This document shows, piece after piece, positions 1-10,870 of a stretch of 64,000 nucleotides of DNA. Within the stretch, counting starts at the first letter, position 1. Every line of letters starts with the position of its first letter. The notes under the pieces were generated by a model, which saw nothing but the letters and a program-made list of their open reading frames with translations, was not told the origin of the DNA and ran no database searches. Source of the DNA: Actinomadura terrae. GTDB taxonomy: Bacteria > Actinomycetota > Actinomycetes > Streptosporangiales > Streptosporangiaceae. The stretch lies in the NCBI RefSeq assembly GCF_022751215.1, contig NZ_JAICDG010000002.1, positions 310,001 through 374,000 of the forward strand. The letters are read 5' to 3'. A program made the translations under genes and the position numbers.

Positions 1-25
1 CACCCTCTGGGGAGGTGCCAAGTGA
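1..25 (+). CDS. nuoF: NuoF C-terminus (partial)
   Basis: The frame starting at base 2 reads TLWGGAK and stops at 23-25, with the stop overlapping the GTG start of nuoG. Position directly upstream of nuoG in a complex I operon makes this the end of NuoF, the NADH/FMN-binding subunit. Only seven codons are inside the window, so the identity rests on gene order and the overlap rather than on sequence motifs. Confidence 0.5.
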
Positions 26-2577
26 CGGTCACCAGCGACTCGGCGGCTGTCGAACAGGTCGAGATGATCTCGTGCACCATCGACGGCTTCGAGATCGAGG
101 TGCCCAAGGGCACCCTGATCATCCGGGCCGCCGAGCTGCTCGGCATCCAGATCCCGCGGTTCTGCGACCACCCGCTGCTCGACCCGGTCGGGGCCTGCCG
201 CCAGTGCCTGGTGGAGATCCCCGACGCCGGGAACGGGCGCGGGATGCCGAAGCCGCAGGCGTCCTGCACGACGACGGTGATGCCGGGCATGGTCGTCAAG
301 ACCCAGCTCACCTCGCCGGTCGCCGACAAGGCGCAGCACGGCGTGATGGAGCTGCTGCTCATCAACCACCCGCTGGACTGCCCGGTCTGCGACAAGGGCG
401 GCGAGTGCCCGCTCCAGAACCAGGCGATGTCCAACGGACGCGGCGAGACGCGGTTCGTCGAGGCCAAGCGGACCTTCCCCAAGCCGCTCGCGCTGTCCAG
501 CCAGGTCCTGCTCGACCGCGAGCGCTGCATCCAGTGCGCCCGCTGCACCCGGTTCTCCGACCAGATCGCCGGGGACGCGTTCATCGACCTGTTCGAGCGC
601 GGCGCGAAGGAGCAGGTCGGCACCGCCGACGGCAAGCCGTTCCAGTCCTACTTCTCGGGCAACACCGTGCAGATCTGCCCGGTGGGCGCGCTGACCGGCG
701 CCGCGTACCGGTTCCGGTCGCGGCCGTTCGACCTCGTGTCGCAGCCGAGCACGTGCGAGCACTGCGCGTCCGGCTGCGCGCTGCGCACCGACCACCGGCG
801 CGGGAAGATCACGCGCCGGCTGGCCGGGGACGACCCGCAGGTCAACGAGGAGTGGAACTGCGACAAGGGCCGCTGGGCGTTCACCTACGCCACCCGGCCC
901 GACCGGCTGACGCACCCGCTCGTCCGCAACGAGGCCGGTGAGCTGGAGGTCGCGTCCTGGCCCGAGGCGCTGGAGATCGCCGCGCGCGGTCTCGCGGCGG
1001 CGCGCGGCTCGGCGGGCGTGCTGACCGGCGGGCGGGTCACGCTGGAGGACGCCTACGCCTACGCCAAGTTCGCGCGGATCGCGCTCGGCACCAACGACGT
1101 CGACTTCCGCGCCCGTCCGATGTCGGACGAGGAGTCGCGGTTCCTCGGCTCGTCGGTGGCGGGCCGTCCGATCGAGGTGACCTACGCCGACCTGGAGAAG
1201 GCGCCCGCGGTGCTGCTCGCCGGCTTCGAGCCGGAGGAGGAGTCGCCGATCGTGTTCCTGCGGCTGCGCAAGGCGTACCGCAAGAAGGCGCTGAAGGTCT
1301 TCGCGGCGGCGCCGTTCGCGACGCGCGGCCTGCGCAAGGTCGGCGGGACGCTGCTGCCGACGCAGCCGGGCGCCGAGGCCGAGACGCTCGGCTCGCTGAT
1401 CGGCGAGGGCGGGCCCTCCGGCGTGCGCGCGCTGCTGGAGACGCCCGGCGCCGTGATCATGGTCGGCGAGCGGCTCGCGGGCAGCCCGGGCGCGCTGTCG
1501 GCCGTCGTGCGGCTCGCGCAGGTGACCGGGGCCCGGCTGGCGTGGGTACCGCGCCGGGCCGGGGAGCGCGGCGCGGTCGAGGCCGGGGCGCTGCCCGGGC
1601 TGCTGCCGATCGGCCGCCCGGTCGCCGACGCCGGGGCGCGCGCGGAGGTCGCCCGTGCCTGGGGCGTCGCCGAACTGCCCGCCGAGCCGGGGCTCGGCAC
1701 CGAGGCGCTCATCGAGGCGGCGGCGCAGGGGCGGCGCGGCGCGCTGCTCGTCGGCGGCGTCGACCCCGAGGACCTGCCCGACCCGCAGGCCGTGCTCGCG
1801 GCGCTGGAGGCGACGCCGTTCGTGGTGAGCCTGGAGCAGCGTCCGAGCGCCGTCACCGACCGCGCCGACGTGGTGCTGCCGGTCGCGGCCGTCGCCGAGA
1901 AGTCCGGCACGTTCGTCGACTGGGAGGGCCGCGGCCGCCAGTTCGAGGTCGTGCTGAGGTCCGCCGGGCGGCTCTCCGACCTGCGGGTGCTGAACTCGCT
2001 GGCCGACGAGATGGACGTCCACCTCGGCCTGCCCGGGCCGGACGCGGCGCGCCGCGAGCTGACCGGGCTCGGCGCCTACCGCGGCGAGCGCCCGGACGCG
2101 CCGCACGTGCCGCAGGTGATCACGCCGCACCCCGAGCGGGGCGAGGCGCTGCTGGCGACCTGGCGGCTGCTGCTCGACCGGGGCCGCCTCCAGGACGGCG
2201 AGCCGTACCTCGCGGGCACCGCCAAGCCCGCGGCGGCGCGGCTGTCGCCCGCGACGGCCGCCGAGATCGGCGCGGACGGCCCGGACGGCGCGGTGCGCGT
2301 GTCGGGCCCGCGCGGCGAGGTCACGCTCCCGCTGGAGATCACCACCGACCTGCCGGACCGCGTCGTGTGGCTGCCGACGAACTCGGCGGGCTGCGCCCTG
2401 TACCGCGACATCGGCGCGGTGGCGGGCGACGTGGTGCGCGTCGCGGGCGCCCCGGGCGGTACGCTCTCCGGCGCCGCCCCGCGTGGCGGCGCCATCGCGG
2501 CCAGGGACGTCCCGGGCGGCGTGGCCGACGCACCCGCCGACGCACCCGCCGACGACCCCGCTGGAGGCTCCCGATGA
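22..2577 (+). CDS. nuoG: NADH-quinone oxidoreductase subunit G
   Basis: This is the large iron-sulfur subunit of the peripheral arm of complex I, passing electrons from NuoF/NuoE to NuoI. The N-terminal 2Fe-2S ferredoxin-like domain holds FCDHP and GACRQC. Next come [17 protein letters not shown] and the RCIQCARC and ICPVG cluster ligands. CEHCASGC followed by WNCDKG gives the four cysteines of the extra N7-type cluster. A molybdopterin-oxidoreductase-like domain without cofactor function follows, ending in an alanine/aspartate-rich tail. The GTG start has GGAGG seven bases upstream and overlaps the nuoF stop; the 3' end overlaps nuoH as ATGA. At 851 residues it is a normal length for actinobacteria. 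Confidence 0.97.
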   Translation: MTVTSDSAAVEQVEMISCTIDGFEIEVPKGTLIIRAAELLGIQIPRFCDHPLLDPVGACRQCLVEIPDAGNGRGMPKPQASCTTTVMPGMVVKTQLTSPVADKAQHGVMELLLINHPLDCPVCDKGGECPLQNQAMSNGRGETRFVEAKRTFPKPLALSSQVLLDRERCIQCARCTRFSDQIAGDAFIDLFERGAKEQVGTADGKPFQSYFSGNTVQICPVGALTGAAYRFRSRPFDLVSQPSTCEHCASGCALRTDHRRGKITRRLAGDDPQVNEEWNCDKGRWAFTYATRPDRLTHPLVRNEAGELEVASWPEALEIAARGLAAARGSAGVLTGGRVTLEDAYAYAKFARIALGTNDVDFRARPMSDEESRFLGSSVAGRPIEVTYADLEKAPAVLLAGFEPEEESPIVFLRLRKAYRKKALKVFAAAPFATRGLRKVGGTLLPTQPGAEAETLGSLIGEGGPSGVRALLETPGAVIMVGERLAGSPGALSAVVRLAQVTGARLAWVPRRAGERGAVEAGALPGLLPIGRPVADAGARAEVARAWGVAELPAEPGLGTEALIEAAAQGRRGALLVGGVDPEDLPDPQAVLAALEATPFVVSLEQRPSAVTDRADVVLPVAAVAEKSGTFVDWEGRGRQFEVVLRSAGRLSDLRVLNSLADEMDVHLGLPGPDAARRELTGLGAYRGERPDAPHVPQVITPHPERGEALLATWRLLLDRGRLQDGEPYLAGTAKPAAARLSPATAAEIGADGPDGAVRVSGPRGEVTLPLEITTDLPDRVVWLPTNSAGCALYRDIGAVAGDVVRVAGAPGGTLSGAAPRGGAIAARDVPGGVADAPADAPADDPAGGSR

Positions 2578-3911
2578 GTCCGCTCACGCTCGCGGCGGCG
2601 TCCGCGAAGGAACCCACGCTGAAGAGCTTCGGCGACGACCCGTGGTGGCTGATCGGCGGCAAGGTCCTCGCGATCTTCGTCTTCCTGGTGCTGACCGTCC
2701 TGCTGTCGATGTGGGTCGAGCGCCGCGTGATCGCCCGGATGCAGCTCCGGGTCGGCCCGAACCGGGTCGGCCCGCAGGGCCTGCTCCAGGGCCTCGCCGA
2801 CGGCGTGAAGCTGGCGCTCAAGGAGGACATCGTCCCGCGCCAGGTCGACAAGCTGGTGTTCGTCCTGGCGCCGATCGTGTCGGCCGTCCCGGCGTTCATC
2901 TCCTTCATCATCATCCCGTTCGGGCCGACGGTGTCGGTGTTCGGGCACCAGACCGCGCTCCAGGGCACCGACCTCCCGGTCGCGGTGCTGCTCGTGCTCG
3001 CGATGTCCTCGATGGGCGTGTACGGGATCGTGCTGGCCGGCTGGTCGTCGATGTCGCCGTACTCGCTGCTCGGCGGGCTCCGCTCGTCCGCCCAGGTGAT
3101 CTCCTACGAGATCGCGATGGGCCTGTCGTTCGTCGCGGTGTTCCTGTTCGCGGGGTCGATGTCGACCTCCGACATCGTCGCCGCGCAGCACGACAAGTGG
3201 TTCGTGGTGCTGCTGCTGCCGTCCTTCCTCGTGTACGTGATCACGATGATGGGCGAGTCGAACCGCATCCCGTTCGACCTGCCCGAGGGCGAGGGCGAGC
3301 TGGTCGGCGGCTTCCACACCGAGTACTCGTCGCTGAAGTTCGCGATGTTCTTCCTCGCGGAGTACATCAACCTCGCGACGCTGTCGGCGCTCGCCACGAC
3401 GCTGTTCCTCGGCGGCTGGCGGGCTCCCGCGCCGATCTCCACGGTGTGGGCGGGCGCCAACGCCGGCTGGTGGCCGGTGCTGTGGTTCCTGGTCAAGCTG
3501 TGGCTGTTCATCTTCTTCTTCATCTGGCTCCGCGGCTCGCTGCCGCGCGTCCGCTACGACCAGCTGATGAAGCTGGGCTGGAAGGTGCTCATGCCCTTCT
3601 CGCTCGGCTGGATCCTGCTGGTGTCGACGATCCGCGCGCTGCGCAACGAGGGCCACGACATGCGGCAGATCGTCATCATCGCCGCCGTGGTCGCGGCGGT
3701 GGTGCTGGTGGCCACGGTGATCTGGGAGATGCTCCGCGGCGGCGAGGACGAGAAGGAGATCGTCCCCGGCGCGGGTCGGGACGCCGCGCCCGATCCGGCG
3801 GCCGGCGGGTTCCCGGTGCCGCCGCTGGACCTGCCGCACTACCACGGCGGTCCGGCCGGGGCCACCAAGGTCAAAACCCCTCCTGAGGAGGTCACCAGTG
3901 GGACTCACTGA
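2574..3911 (+). CDS. nuoH: NADH-quinone oxidoreductase subunit H
   Basis: NuoH is the membrane subunit that forms the quinone tunnel at the junction of the two arms of complex I. Visible family landmarks are [19 protein letters not shown] near the N-terminus, the [20 protein letters not shown] helix, and the acidic loop [19 protein letters not shown]. About eight membrane segments are present. The protein is 445 residues, longer than E. coli NuoH, because an extra hydrophobic helix near residues 365-385 and a charged proline-rich tail are added. The ATG overlaps the nuoG stop (ATGA), so translation is probably coupled. The end overlaps nuoI by 14 bases. Confidence 0.97.
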   Translation: MSPLTLAAASAKEPTLKSFGDDPWWLIGGKVLAIFVFLVLTVLLSMWVERRVIARMQLRVGPNRVGPQGLLQGLADGVKLALKEDIVPRQVDKLVFVLAPIVSAVPAFISFIIIPFGPTVSVFGHQTALQGTDLPVAVLLVLAMSSMGVYGIVLAGWSSMSPYSLLGGLRSSAQVISYEIAMGLSFVAVFLFAGSMSTSDIVAAQHDKWFVVLLLPSFLVYVITMMGESNRIPFDLPEGEGELVGGFHTEYSSLKFAMFFLAEYINLATLSALATTLFLGGWRAPAPISTVWAGANAGWWPVLWFLVKLWLFIFFFIWLRGSLPRVRYDQLMKLGWKVLMPFSLGWILLVSTIRALRNEGHDMRQIVIIAAVVAAVVLVATVIWEMLRGGEDEKEIVPGAGRDAAPDPAAGGFPVPPLDLPHYHGGPAGATKVKTPPEEVTSGTH

Positions 3912-4494
3912 TTTCCTGAATCCCGTCAAGGGGTTCGGGGTCTCGTTCCACCAGATGTTCAGCAAGAGCGAGACCGTTCAGTACCCCGAGGTGAAGAAGC
4001 CGACCGCGCCGCGCTTCCACGGCCGGCACCAGCTCAACCGGTGGCCGGACGGGCTGGAGAAGTGCGTCGGGTGCGAGCTGTGCGCCTGGGCGTGCCCCGC
4101 CGACGCCATCTTCGTCGAGGGCGCCGACAACACCGTCGACGAGCGCTACTCGCCCGGCGAGCGGTACGGCCGCATCTACCAGATCAACTATCTGCGCTGC
4201 ATCCTGTGCGGGCTGTGCATCGAGGCGTGCCCCACCCGGGCGCTCACGATGACCAACGAGTACGAGCTCGCCGACGACAGCCGCGAGAGCCTGATCTACA
4301 CCAAGGAGATGCTGCTGGCGCCGCTGCGCGAGGGCATGGAGCAGCCGCCGCACGAGATGCGGCTCGGCGACACCGAGGAGGAGTACTACCGCCTCGGCCT
4401 CCAGCCCGAGGAGTCCGCCGCGGCTCCCGCGGAGAGCGGCGGCGCGTCCGCGGCGAAGCGCCCGCGCGGACGCAAGGGCGGTGACGCCAAGTGA
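3898..4494 (+). CDS. nuoI: NADH-quinone oxidoreductase subunit I
   Basis: NuoI is the 8Fe ferredoxin-like subunit carrying clusters N6a and N6b towards NuoB. Both ligand sets are intact: [12 protein letters not shown] at about residues 58-69 and [12 protein letters not shown] at about 101-112. The GTG start lies inside the 3' end of nuoH, with GGAGG in GAGGAGGTCACC seven bases upstream. The C-terminal 40 residues are a Glu/Ala/Arg-rich tail not needed for the fold. It overlaps nuoJ by four bases. Confidence 0.97.
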   Translation: MGLTDFLNPVKGFGVSFHQMFSKSETVQYPEVKKPTAPRFHGRHQLNRWPDGLEKCVGCELCAWACPADAIFVEGADNTVDERYSPGERYGRIYQINYLRCILCGLCIEACPTRALTMTNEYELADDSRESLIYTKEMLLAPLREGMEQPPHEMRLGDTEEEYYRLGLQPEESAAAPAESGGASAAKRPRGRKGGDAK

Positions 4495-5474
4495 GCGCCG
4501 CGCTGACCGGCCACGCGCTGGCGGGGCACGTCGCCTCCGGGCACGTCCTGGCCGGGCACGTCGCCGACAAGCAGTCCGGCGAGCCGTTCTTCTTCTGGCT
4601 GCTGGCCGTCGTGTCGGTCTGCGCCGCCCTCGGCATGATCTTCATGCGGAAGGCGGTGCACTCGGCGCTGCTGCTGGCGACCGTGATGCTCTCGCTGGCC
4701 GCGCTGTACGCGATCCAGGACGCGCCGTTCCTCGCGTTCGTCCAGGTCATCGTCTACACCGGCGCGGTGCTCATGCTGTTCCTGTTCGTGCTGATGCTGG
4801 TCGGGGTCAGCTCCACCGACTCGCTGGTGGAGACGATCAGGGGCCAGCGGTTCTGGGCGGCGGTCGGCGCGATCGGGTTCGTCGTGCTACTGGCGATCGG
4901 GCTCGGGAACGCGGCGCTCGGCGACTCGGCCGGGCTGAAGACCGCGAACGGCGACGGCAACGTCGTCGGCCTCGCGCGGCTGCTGTTCAAGGACTACGTG
5001 TTCGCGTTCGAGGCGACCAGCGCCCTGCTGATCACGGCGGCGCTCGGCGCGATGGTGCTCGCGCACCGCGAGCGGACCGAGCCGAAGCCGACGCAGCGCG
5101 ACCTGTCCAAGGGCCGGTTCCTGTCCGGCGAGCACCCCGGCCCGCTGCCGGGCCCGGGCACCTACGCCCGGCACAACGCCGTCGACATGCCGGCGCTGCT
5201 GCCCGACGGGACGCCGTCCGAGCTGTCGGTCAACCCGATCATCGCGGCCCGGACCGACACCGTCGAGCGGCACGTCGACCTGCACGGCGAGACCGAGGAG
5301 GAGGCCCTCGGGCACGACGTCGCGGCGGTGCGCGCCGTGACCGGTGAGGCGCGGGACGCGGGCGCCGAGTCGCGCGTCGTCAAGGCCGGGTCGCCGGTCG
5401 CGGGCGGGCCCTCCGAGGGCGGCGCCGGCGGCGGGACGTCCGGCAACGAGCGTGAAGGCGAGGCTGGTCAATGA
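4491..5474 (+). CDS. nuoJ: NADH-quinone oxidoreductase subunit J
   Basis: NuoJ is a membrane-arm subunit between NuoH and NuoA/K. Five hydrophobic segments span roughly residues 27-185, including [17 protein letters not shown] and [21 protein letters not shown], which carries the pi-bulge region typical of the family. An actinobacterial C-terminal extension of about 130 polar residues follows, so the 327-residue protein is nearly twice the E. coli length. The N-terminus has a curious [19 protein letters not shown] repeat rich in histidine. The GTG start overlaps the nuoI stop; the ATG of nuoK overlaps its own stop. Confidence 0.95.
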   Translation: MSAALTGHALAGHVASGHVLAGHVADKQSGEPFFFWLLAVVSVCAALGMIFMRKAVHSALLLATVMLSLAALYAIQDAPFLAFVQVIVYTGAVLMLFLFVLMLVGVSSTDSLVETIRGQRFWAAVGAIGFVVLLAIGLGNAALGDSAGLKTANGDGNVVGLARLLFKDYVFAFEATSALLITAALGAMVLAHRERTEPKPTQRDLSKGRFLSGEHPGPLPGPGTYARHNAVDMPALLPDGTPSELSVNPIIAARTDTVERHVDLHGETEEEALGHDVAAVRAVTGEARDAGAESRVVKAGSPVAGGPSEGGAGGGTSGNEREGEAGQ

Positions 5475-5770
5475 GTCCGGGGCACTATCTGGCGCTCTCG
5501 GCGATCCTGTTCACCATCGGTGCGCTCGGCGTCCTCGTGCGCCGCAACGCGATCGTGGTGTTCATGTGCGTCGAGCTCATGCTGAACGCGACGAACCTGG
5601 CGTTCGTCTCGTTCTCCCGCATGCACGGCGAGCTGGACGGCCAGATCATCGCGTTCTTCGTGATGGTGGTGGCCGCGGCGGAGGTCGTGGTCGGCCTGGC
5701 GATCATCATGACCATCTTCCGAACGCGCAGGTCCTCGTCGGTCGACGACGCCAACCTGCTGAAGTACTGA
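5471..5770 (+). CDS. nuoK: NADH-quinone oxidoreductase subunit K
   Basis: NuoK is an MrpC-like membrane subunit with three helices. [16 protein letters not shown] contains the conserved glutamate used in proton translocation, and the third helix carries [16 protein letters not shown] with the second conserved glutamate. The length of 99 residues matches the family. Translation is coupled to nuoJ by an ATGA overlap. Confidence 0.96.
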   Translation: MSPGHYLALSAILFTIGALGVLVRRNAIVVFMCVELMLNATNLAFVSFSRMHGELDGQIIAFFVMVVAAAEVVVGLAIIMTIFRTRRSSSVDDANLLKY

Positions 5771-5780
5771 GAGGCCGGGG

Positions 5781-7697
5781 ATGAAAGCGGAAGGCATCCA
5801 GGCCGCGTCCTGGCTTCTCATCGCGCTCCCGCTCGCGGGCGCCGCGATCCTCCTGCTCGGGGGGAGGCGCACCGACCGGTGGGGCCATCTGCTCGGCGTC
5901 ACGATGTCGCTGGCCTCGTTCGTCGTGGGCGCGGCGATGTTCGTCCAGATGCTCGGGTACGAGGCCGAGGAGCGGCGCCGGACCCTGCACCTGTGGGACT
6001 TCATCGACGTCGGCTCGTTCAAGGTCGGCATGGACCTGCTGGTGGACCCGCTGTCCATCAGCTTCGTCCTGCTGATCACCGGTGTGGGCTCGCTCATCCA
6101 CATCTACTCCATCGGCTACATGGCCGAGGACCCCGACCGGCGCCGGTTCTTCGCCTACCTGAACCTGTTCGTCGCGGCGATGCTGCTGCTGGTGCTCGGC
6201 AACAACTTCCTGGTGCTGTTCCTCGGCTGGGAGGGCGTGGGCCTCGCGTCCTACCTGCTGATCGGGTTCTGGCAGTACAAGCCGACCGCAGCGACCGCCG
6301 CGAAGAAGGCGTTCGTCGTCAACCGCGTCGGCGACATCGGCCTGATCCTCGCGATCGCGCTGATGTTCTCCACGTTCGGGACGGTCGGCTTCGACCAGAT
6401 CCTCGGCACCGGCGCCGAGCACGTGGGCCTCGCGTCCCAGCTCAGCACCGGCACCGCCACCGCGATCGGGCTGCTGCTCCTGCTCGGCGCGTGCGGCAAG
6501 TCCGCGCAGCTGCCGCTCCAGTCCTGGCTGCTGGACGCGATGGAGGGCCCGACCCCGGTGTCGGCGCTCATCCACGCCGCGACGATGGTGACCGCCGGCG
6601 TCTACCTGATCGTCCGGTCCGGGCCGATCTTCGAGATGTCCGACACCGCGCAGCTGGTGGTGACGATCGTCGGCGCGGCCACGCTGCTCGCCGGTGCGAT
6701 CATCGGGTGCGGCAAGGACGACATCAAGAAGGCCCTCGCCGGGTCGACGATGTCGCAGATCGGCTACATGCACCTCGCCGCGGGGCTCGGCAAGCCCGGT
6801 TACGTCTTCGCCATCGCGCACCTCATCGCGCACGGCTTCTTCAAGGCGGGCCTGTTCCTCGGCGCCGGGTCGGTCATGCACGGCATGAAGGACGACGTGA
6901 ACATGCGCCACTACGGCGCGCTCCGCACGATGATGGTGATCACCTACGCCACGTTCGGGCTCGGCTACCTCGCGATCATCGGGTTCCCGGGCCTGTCGGG
7001 CTGGTTCACCAAGGACGGCATCATCGAGGCCGCGTTCGACAAGGGCGGCACGTCCGGGGCGATCCTCGGTACGTGCGCGCTGGTCGGCGCGGGCATCACC
7101 GCCTACTACATGTCGCGCGTGATGTTCATGACGTTCTTCGGTGAGAAGCGCTGGGCCGAGGACGTCCACCCGCACGAGTCGCCGAAGGTGATGACCGTTC
7201 CGCTGATGCTGCTGGCGGTCGGCTCGGTGTTCGCGGGCGGCTTCCTCATCCTCGGCGGGTTCTCCGACTTCCTGGAACCGGTCGTCGGGGCGCCCGAGCA
7301 CGAGCACGAGTTCAAGCTGATCACCGCCGCCGGCGCCGGCACGTTCGTGCTGATGGTCATCGGCGTCGCGATCGCCTGGCGGCAGTACGGCAGCCGGAAG
7401 GTGCCGCGCGAGGCGCCCGCCGGCTCGTTCGTCACCGTCGCCGCCCGCAAGGACCTGTACGGGGACGCGCTGAACGAGTCGCTGCTGATGCGGCCCGGGC
7501 AGTGGCTGACCCGGCTCGCGGTCTGGTTCGACGGACGCGGCGTCGACGGCGCCGTCAACGGCCTGGCCGCGGGCGTCGGCGGCAGCTCCGGGCGCATCCG
7601 GCGGCTCCAGACCGGCTTCGCCCGCTCCTACGCCCTTTCGATGTTCTTCGGCGCGGCTCTCGTCGTCGCGGCGCTCCTGGTGGTGAACGTGTCGTGA
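5781..7697 (+). CDS. nuoL: NADH-quinone oxidoreductase subunit L
   Basis: NuoL is the distal antiporter-like proton pump, with a long lateral amphipathic helix. [19 protein letters not shown] holds the channel glutamate, [33 protein letters not shown] is the diagnostic antiporter signature, and [19 protein letters not shown] gives the lysine helix. The 638-residue length and about 16 membrane segments are normal. Unlike its neighbours it does not overlap nuoK but sits ten bases downstream with a GAGGCCGGGG ribosome site. It ends by overlapping the GTG of nuoM. Confidence 0.96.
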   Translation: MKAEGIQAASWLLIALPLAGAAILLLGGRRTDRWGHLLGVTMSLASFVVGAAMFVQMLGYEAEERRRTLHLWDFIDVGSFKVGMDLLVDPLSISFVLLITGVGSLIHIYSIGYMAEDPDRRRFFAYLNLFVAAMLLLVLGNNFLVLFLGWEGVGLASYLLIGFWQYKPTAATAAKKAFVVNRVGDIGLILAIALMFSTFGTVGFDQILGTGAEHVGLASQLSTGTATAIGLLLLLGACGKSAQLPLQSWLLDAMEGPTPVSALIHAATMVTAGVYLIVRSGPIFEMSDTAQLVVTIVGAATLLAGAIIGCGKDDIKKALAGSTMSQIGYMHLAAGLGKPGYVFAIAHLIAHGFFKAGLFLGAGSVMHGMKDDVNMRHYGALRTMMVITYATFGLGYLAIIGFPGLSGWFTKDGIIEAAFDKGGTSGAILGTCALVGAGITAYYMSRVMFMTFFGEKRWAEDVHPHESPKVMTVPLMLLAVGSVFAGGFLILGGFSDFLEPVVGAPEHEHEFKLITAAGAGTFVLMVIGVAIAWRQYGSRKVPREAPAGSFVTVAARKDLYGDALNESLLMRPGQWLTRLAVWFDGRGVDGAVNGLAAGVGGSSGRIRRLQTGFARSYALSMFFGAALVVAALLVVNVS

Positions 7698-9274
7698 ATG
7701 ACTTTCCCTGGCTGAGCGTCCTGATCGCGCTGCCGCTCGTCGGCGCGGTGCTCGTGGCGGTGCTGCCGCGCGAGCGCGAGGCGCTGGTCAAGCAGGTCGC
7801 GCTCGGCGCGTCCGCGGTCACGCTGGCGGTCGCGCTGGTGATGGCGGCCCGCTTCGACGCGGGCGGCTCGCGGTTCCAGTTCACCGAGAAGTACTGGTGG
7901 ATCAAGGAGTTCGGCGTCCACTGGGCGGTCGGCGTCGACGGCGTCGCGCTCGTGCTGATCGTGCTGTCGGTGATCCTCGTCCCGCTGGTGATCCTCGCGT
8001 CCTGGACCGAGGACGACCGGTCGGGCGGCGTGGACGTCCCCGCCAAGCGGTCGGTGAAGACCTACATGGCGCTGCTGCTCACGCTGGAAGCGGCGATGAT
8101 CGGCGTGTTCGCCGCGACCGACGTGTTCCTGTTCTACGTCTTCTTCGAGGCGATGCTGATCCCGGTGTACTTCATCATCGGGTACTTCGGCGGCCCGCAG
8201 CGCTCCTACGCGGCGGTGAAGTTCCTGCTGTACTCGCTGTTCGGCGGGCTGCTGATGCTCGTCGCGGTGATCTGGCTGTACCCGCTGTCGGCCAAGTCCA
8301 CCGCCGACGGCGGCCTCGGGCACGGCACGTTCATGTTCGACGAGCTGTCGAAGATGAACATCGACCCGACCACGGCCAAGTGGCTGTTCCTCGGCTTCTT
8401 CGTCGCGTTCGCGATCAAGGCGCCGATGGTGCCGGTGCACACCTGGCTCCCGGACGCGGCGCAGCAGTCCCCGCCCGGCGCGCTCGTGCTGATCGTCGGC
8501 GTCCTGGACAAGGTCGGCACCTACGGGATGCTGCGGTTCTGCCTGGAGCTGTTCCCCGGCGCCGCCAAGTGGGCCACGCCGGTCGTGCTCGGGTTCGCGG
8601 TGCTCAGCATCATCTACGGCGCCGTGCTCGCGATCGGCCAGGTCGACCTCAAGCGGCTCATCGCCTACACCTCGGTCTCGCACTTCGGGTTCATCGTCCT
8701 CGGCATCTTCGCGATGACGTCGCAGGGGCAGTCCGGCGCGACCCTCTACATGGTCAACCACGGGTTCTCCACCGGCGCGCTGTTCCTGATCGTCGGCTTC
8801 ATGATCGTCCGGCGGCGGTCGGCGCGGATCGGCGACTACGGCGGGGTGCAGAAGGTCGCGCCCGTCCTCGCCGGGACGTTCCTCGTCGCGGGCCTGTCCG
8901 GGCTGTCGCTGCCCGGCCTGTCCACGTTCGTATCGGAGTTCCTCGTCATCGTCGGGACGTTCAGCCGCTACAGGTGGGCCGCCGTGCTCGCGGTCAGCGG
9001 CGTCGTGCTCGCCGCGATCTACATCCTGTGGATGTACCAGCGGACCATGGGCGGGCCCAAGGCCCCGGCCGTCGAGGGCATGCGGGACCTGACCGCGCGC
9101 GAGAAGTGGGCGATCGCGCCCATCCTCGCGATCATCGTGGCGATGGGCCTGTTCCCGCAGCCGGTGCTGCACGTCATCAACCCTTCGGTGAAGGAGACGC
9201 TGGTCCGGGTCGATCGGCATGATCCCGCGCCGAAGACCACCGGGAACGTCGCCGAGAACGGAGCCCGTCCATGA
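7694..9274 (+). CDS. nuoM: NADH-quinone oxidoreductase subunit M
   Basis: NuoM is the middle antiporter-like proton pump. [21 protein letters not shown] carries the conserved glutamate. [26 protein letters not shown] and [20 protein letters not shown] are family signatures with the pumping lysines. The start chosen is GTG at 7694, giving MNDFPWL and a four-base overlap with the nuoL stop; the frame is open further upstream inside nuoL but that part is not membrane-like. The product has 526 residues. Confidence 0.95.
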   Translation: MNDFPWLSVLIALPLVGAVLVAVLPREREALVKQVALGASAVTLAVALVMAARFDAGGSRFQFTEKYWWIKEFGVHWAVGVDGVALVLIVLSVILVPLVILASWTEDDRSGGVDVPAKRSVKTYMALLLTLEAAMIGVFAATDVFLFYVFFEAMLIPVYFIIGYFGGPQRSYAAVKFLLYSLFGGLLMLVAVIWLYPLSAKSTADGGLGHGTFMFDELSKMNIDPTTAKWLFLGFFVAFAIKAPMVPVHTWLPDAAQQSPPGALVLIVGVLDKVGTYGMLRFCLELFPGAAKWATPVVLGFAVLSIIYGAVLAIGQVDLKRLIAYTSVSHFGFIVLGIFAMTSQGQSGATLYMVNHGFSTGALFLIVGFMIVRRRSARIGDYGGVQKVAPVLAGTFLVAGLSGLSLPGLSTFVSEFLVIVGTFSRYRWAAVLAVSGVVLAAIYILWMYQRTMGGPKAPAVEGMRDLTAREKWAIAPILAIIVAMGLFPQPVLHVINPSVKETLVRVDRHDPAPKTTGNVAENGARP

Positions 9275-10860
9275 GCCGCAGCAGTCAGGTGAGCGCCGTC
9301 CTCGCGCAGGGGGGTGACATCCCGGCGCCGCACATCGAGTACGACCAGATCGGCCCGCTGCTGCTCGTGCTCGGGATCGCCGTCGCCGGCGTGCTGGTCG
9401 AGGCGTTCGTCGGACGCACCTGGCGCTACTACGCGCAGGTCCCCCTCGCCTTCCTCGGCCTCGCCGGCGCGTTCGCGTGGACGATCGTCCTCGGCGTCCA
9501 CGACGAGCCGCACCACGTCGCCGCCGAGGGCGCGCTCGGCGTGGACGGCCCCACCCTGTTCCTCCAGGGCACCATCCTCGTGCTCGCGCTCGTCAGCCTC
9601 CTGCTGATCGCCGAGCGCGGCGGCAGCGTCGTCGGCGGCGGGCACTTCGCCGCGCAGGCGTCCGCGCTGCCGGGCAGCGAGGCCGAGCAGCGCAGCGCCG
9701 CCGCCGGGATCACCCAGACCGAGGTGTTCCCGCTGATGATGTTCGCGGTCGGCGGGATGCTGATGTTCCCGGCGTCCAACGACCTGCTCACGATGTTCGT
9801 GGCGCTGGAGGTCATGTCGCTGCCGCTGTACCTGCTGTGCGGGCTCGCCCGCCGGCGGCGCCTGCTCTCGCAGGAGGCGGCGGTCAAGTACTTCCTGCTC
9901 GGCGCGTTCTCCTCGGCGTTCTTCCTGTACGGGACGGCGCTGCTGTACGGCTACGCGGGCTCGGTGCGGCTCGCCGACATCTCCGCCGAGATCAGCAAGG
10001 ACGCCGGGAGCGAGACGCTGCTGCTCGCGGGCGTCGCGCTGCTGTCGGTCGGGCTGCTGTTCAAGCTCGGCGCGGTGCCGTTCCACATGTGGAAGCCGGA
10101 CGTCTACCAGGGCGCCCCCACCCCGATCACGGCGCTGATGGCGTCCTGCACGCTCGTCGCCGCGTTCGGCGCGATCCTGCGCGTCTACTACGTCGCGTTC
10201 GAGACGCTCAAGTGGGACTGGGAGCCGATCATGTGGGGGGTGGCCATCCTCACGATGGTCATCGGCGCCGTCATCGCGATCACCCAGACCGACCTCAAGC
10301 GGATGCTGGCCTACTCCTCGGTCGCGCACGCCGGGTTCCTGCTGACCGGCGTCGTCGCCACGTCCAAGGACGGCCTGTCCGGCTCGCTGTTCTACCTCGC
10401 GGCCTACGGCTTCACCACGATTGGCGCGTTCGCCGTGATCACGATGGTGCGGGACGCGGGCGGCGAGGCGGCGCACCTGTCGCGCTGGGCCGGGCTCGGC
10501 AAGCGCTCCCCGGTCGTCGCGGGCACCTTCGCCTTCTTCCTGCTGGCCTTCGCCGGAATCCCGCTGACCAGCGGCTTCACCGGCAAGTTCGCGGTGTTCA
10601 AGGCGGCCGTGCAGGCGGACGCGACGCCGCTGGTGATCGTCGGTGTGATCTCCTCGGCGATCGCGGCGTTCTTCTACGTCCGCGTGATCGTCGTGATGTT
10701 CTTCAGCGAGCCGGAGGCGGACGGACCGACGGTCGTCGCCGGCCCGGCGACCGCGGCGGCGGTGGCACTCGGGTTGACGGCTACTGTTGTACTCGGTGTG
10801 CTCCCCCAGCCGATCCTGGACCTCGCGGGGCACGCAACGACACATATGTTCGTCCGGTAA
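9271..10860 (+). CDS. nuoN: NADH-quinone oxidoreductase subunit N
   Basis: NuoN is the third antiporter-like pump, closest to NuoK. FVALEVMSLPLYLLCGLARR carries the conserved glutamate, GAVPFHMWKPDVYQGAPTPITALMA is the family signature, and DLKRMLAYSSVAHAGFLLTG is the lysine helix. The 529-residue length is normal. The ATG overlaps the nuoM stop. It is the last nuo gene; the polyprenyl synthase begins ten bases later and may be in the same transcript. Confidence 0.96.
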   Translation: MSRSSQVSAVLAQGGDIPAPHIEYDQIGPLLLVLGIAVAGVLVEAFVGRTWRYYAQVPLAFLGLAGAFAWTIVLGVHDEPHHVAAEGALGVDGPTLFLQGTILVLALVSLLLIAERGGSVVGGGHFAAQASALPGSEAEQRSAAAGITQTEVFPLMMFAVGGMLMFPASNDLLTMFVALEVMSLPLYLLCGLARRRRLLSQEAAVKYFLLGAFSSAFFLYGTALLYGYAGSVRLADISAEISKDAGSETLLLAGVALLSVGLLFKLGAVPFHMWKPDVYQGAPTPITALMASCTLVAAFGAILRVYYVAFETLKWDWEPIMWGVAILTMVIGAVIAITQTDLKRMLAYSSVAHAGFLLTGVVATSKDGLSGSLFYLAAYGFTTIGAFAVITMVRDAGGEAAHLSRWAGLGKRSPVVAGTFAFFLLAFAGIPLTSGFTGKFAVFKAAVQADATPLVIVGVISSAIAAFFYVRVIVVMFFSEPEADGPTVVAGPATAAAVALGLTATVVLGVLPQPILDLAGHATTHMFVR

Positions 10861-10870
10861 GGGGTCATGG

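Noticed and set aside
2076-3965. Long minus-strand open frame antisense to nuoG/nuoH
   Set aside because: High GC leaves the antisense frame open; composition is Arg/His/Gln-rich, no start signal, and it lies over certain genes. The same applies to the other long antisense frames over nuoL, nuoM, nuoN and the second nuo set.
10787-10870. Upstream extension of the polyprenyl synthase frame
   Set aside because: It lies inside nuoN and is not homologous to synthase N-termini; GTG 10871 has a ribosome site.
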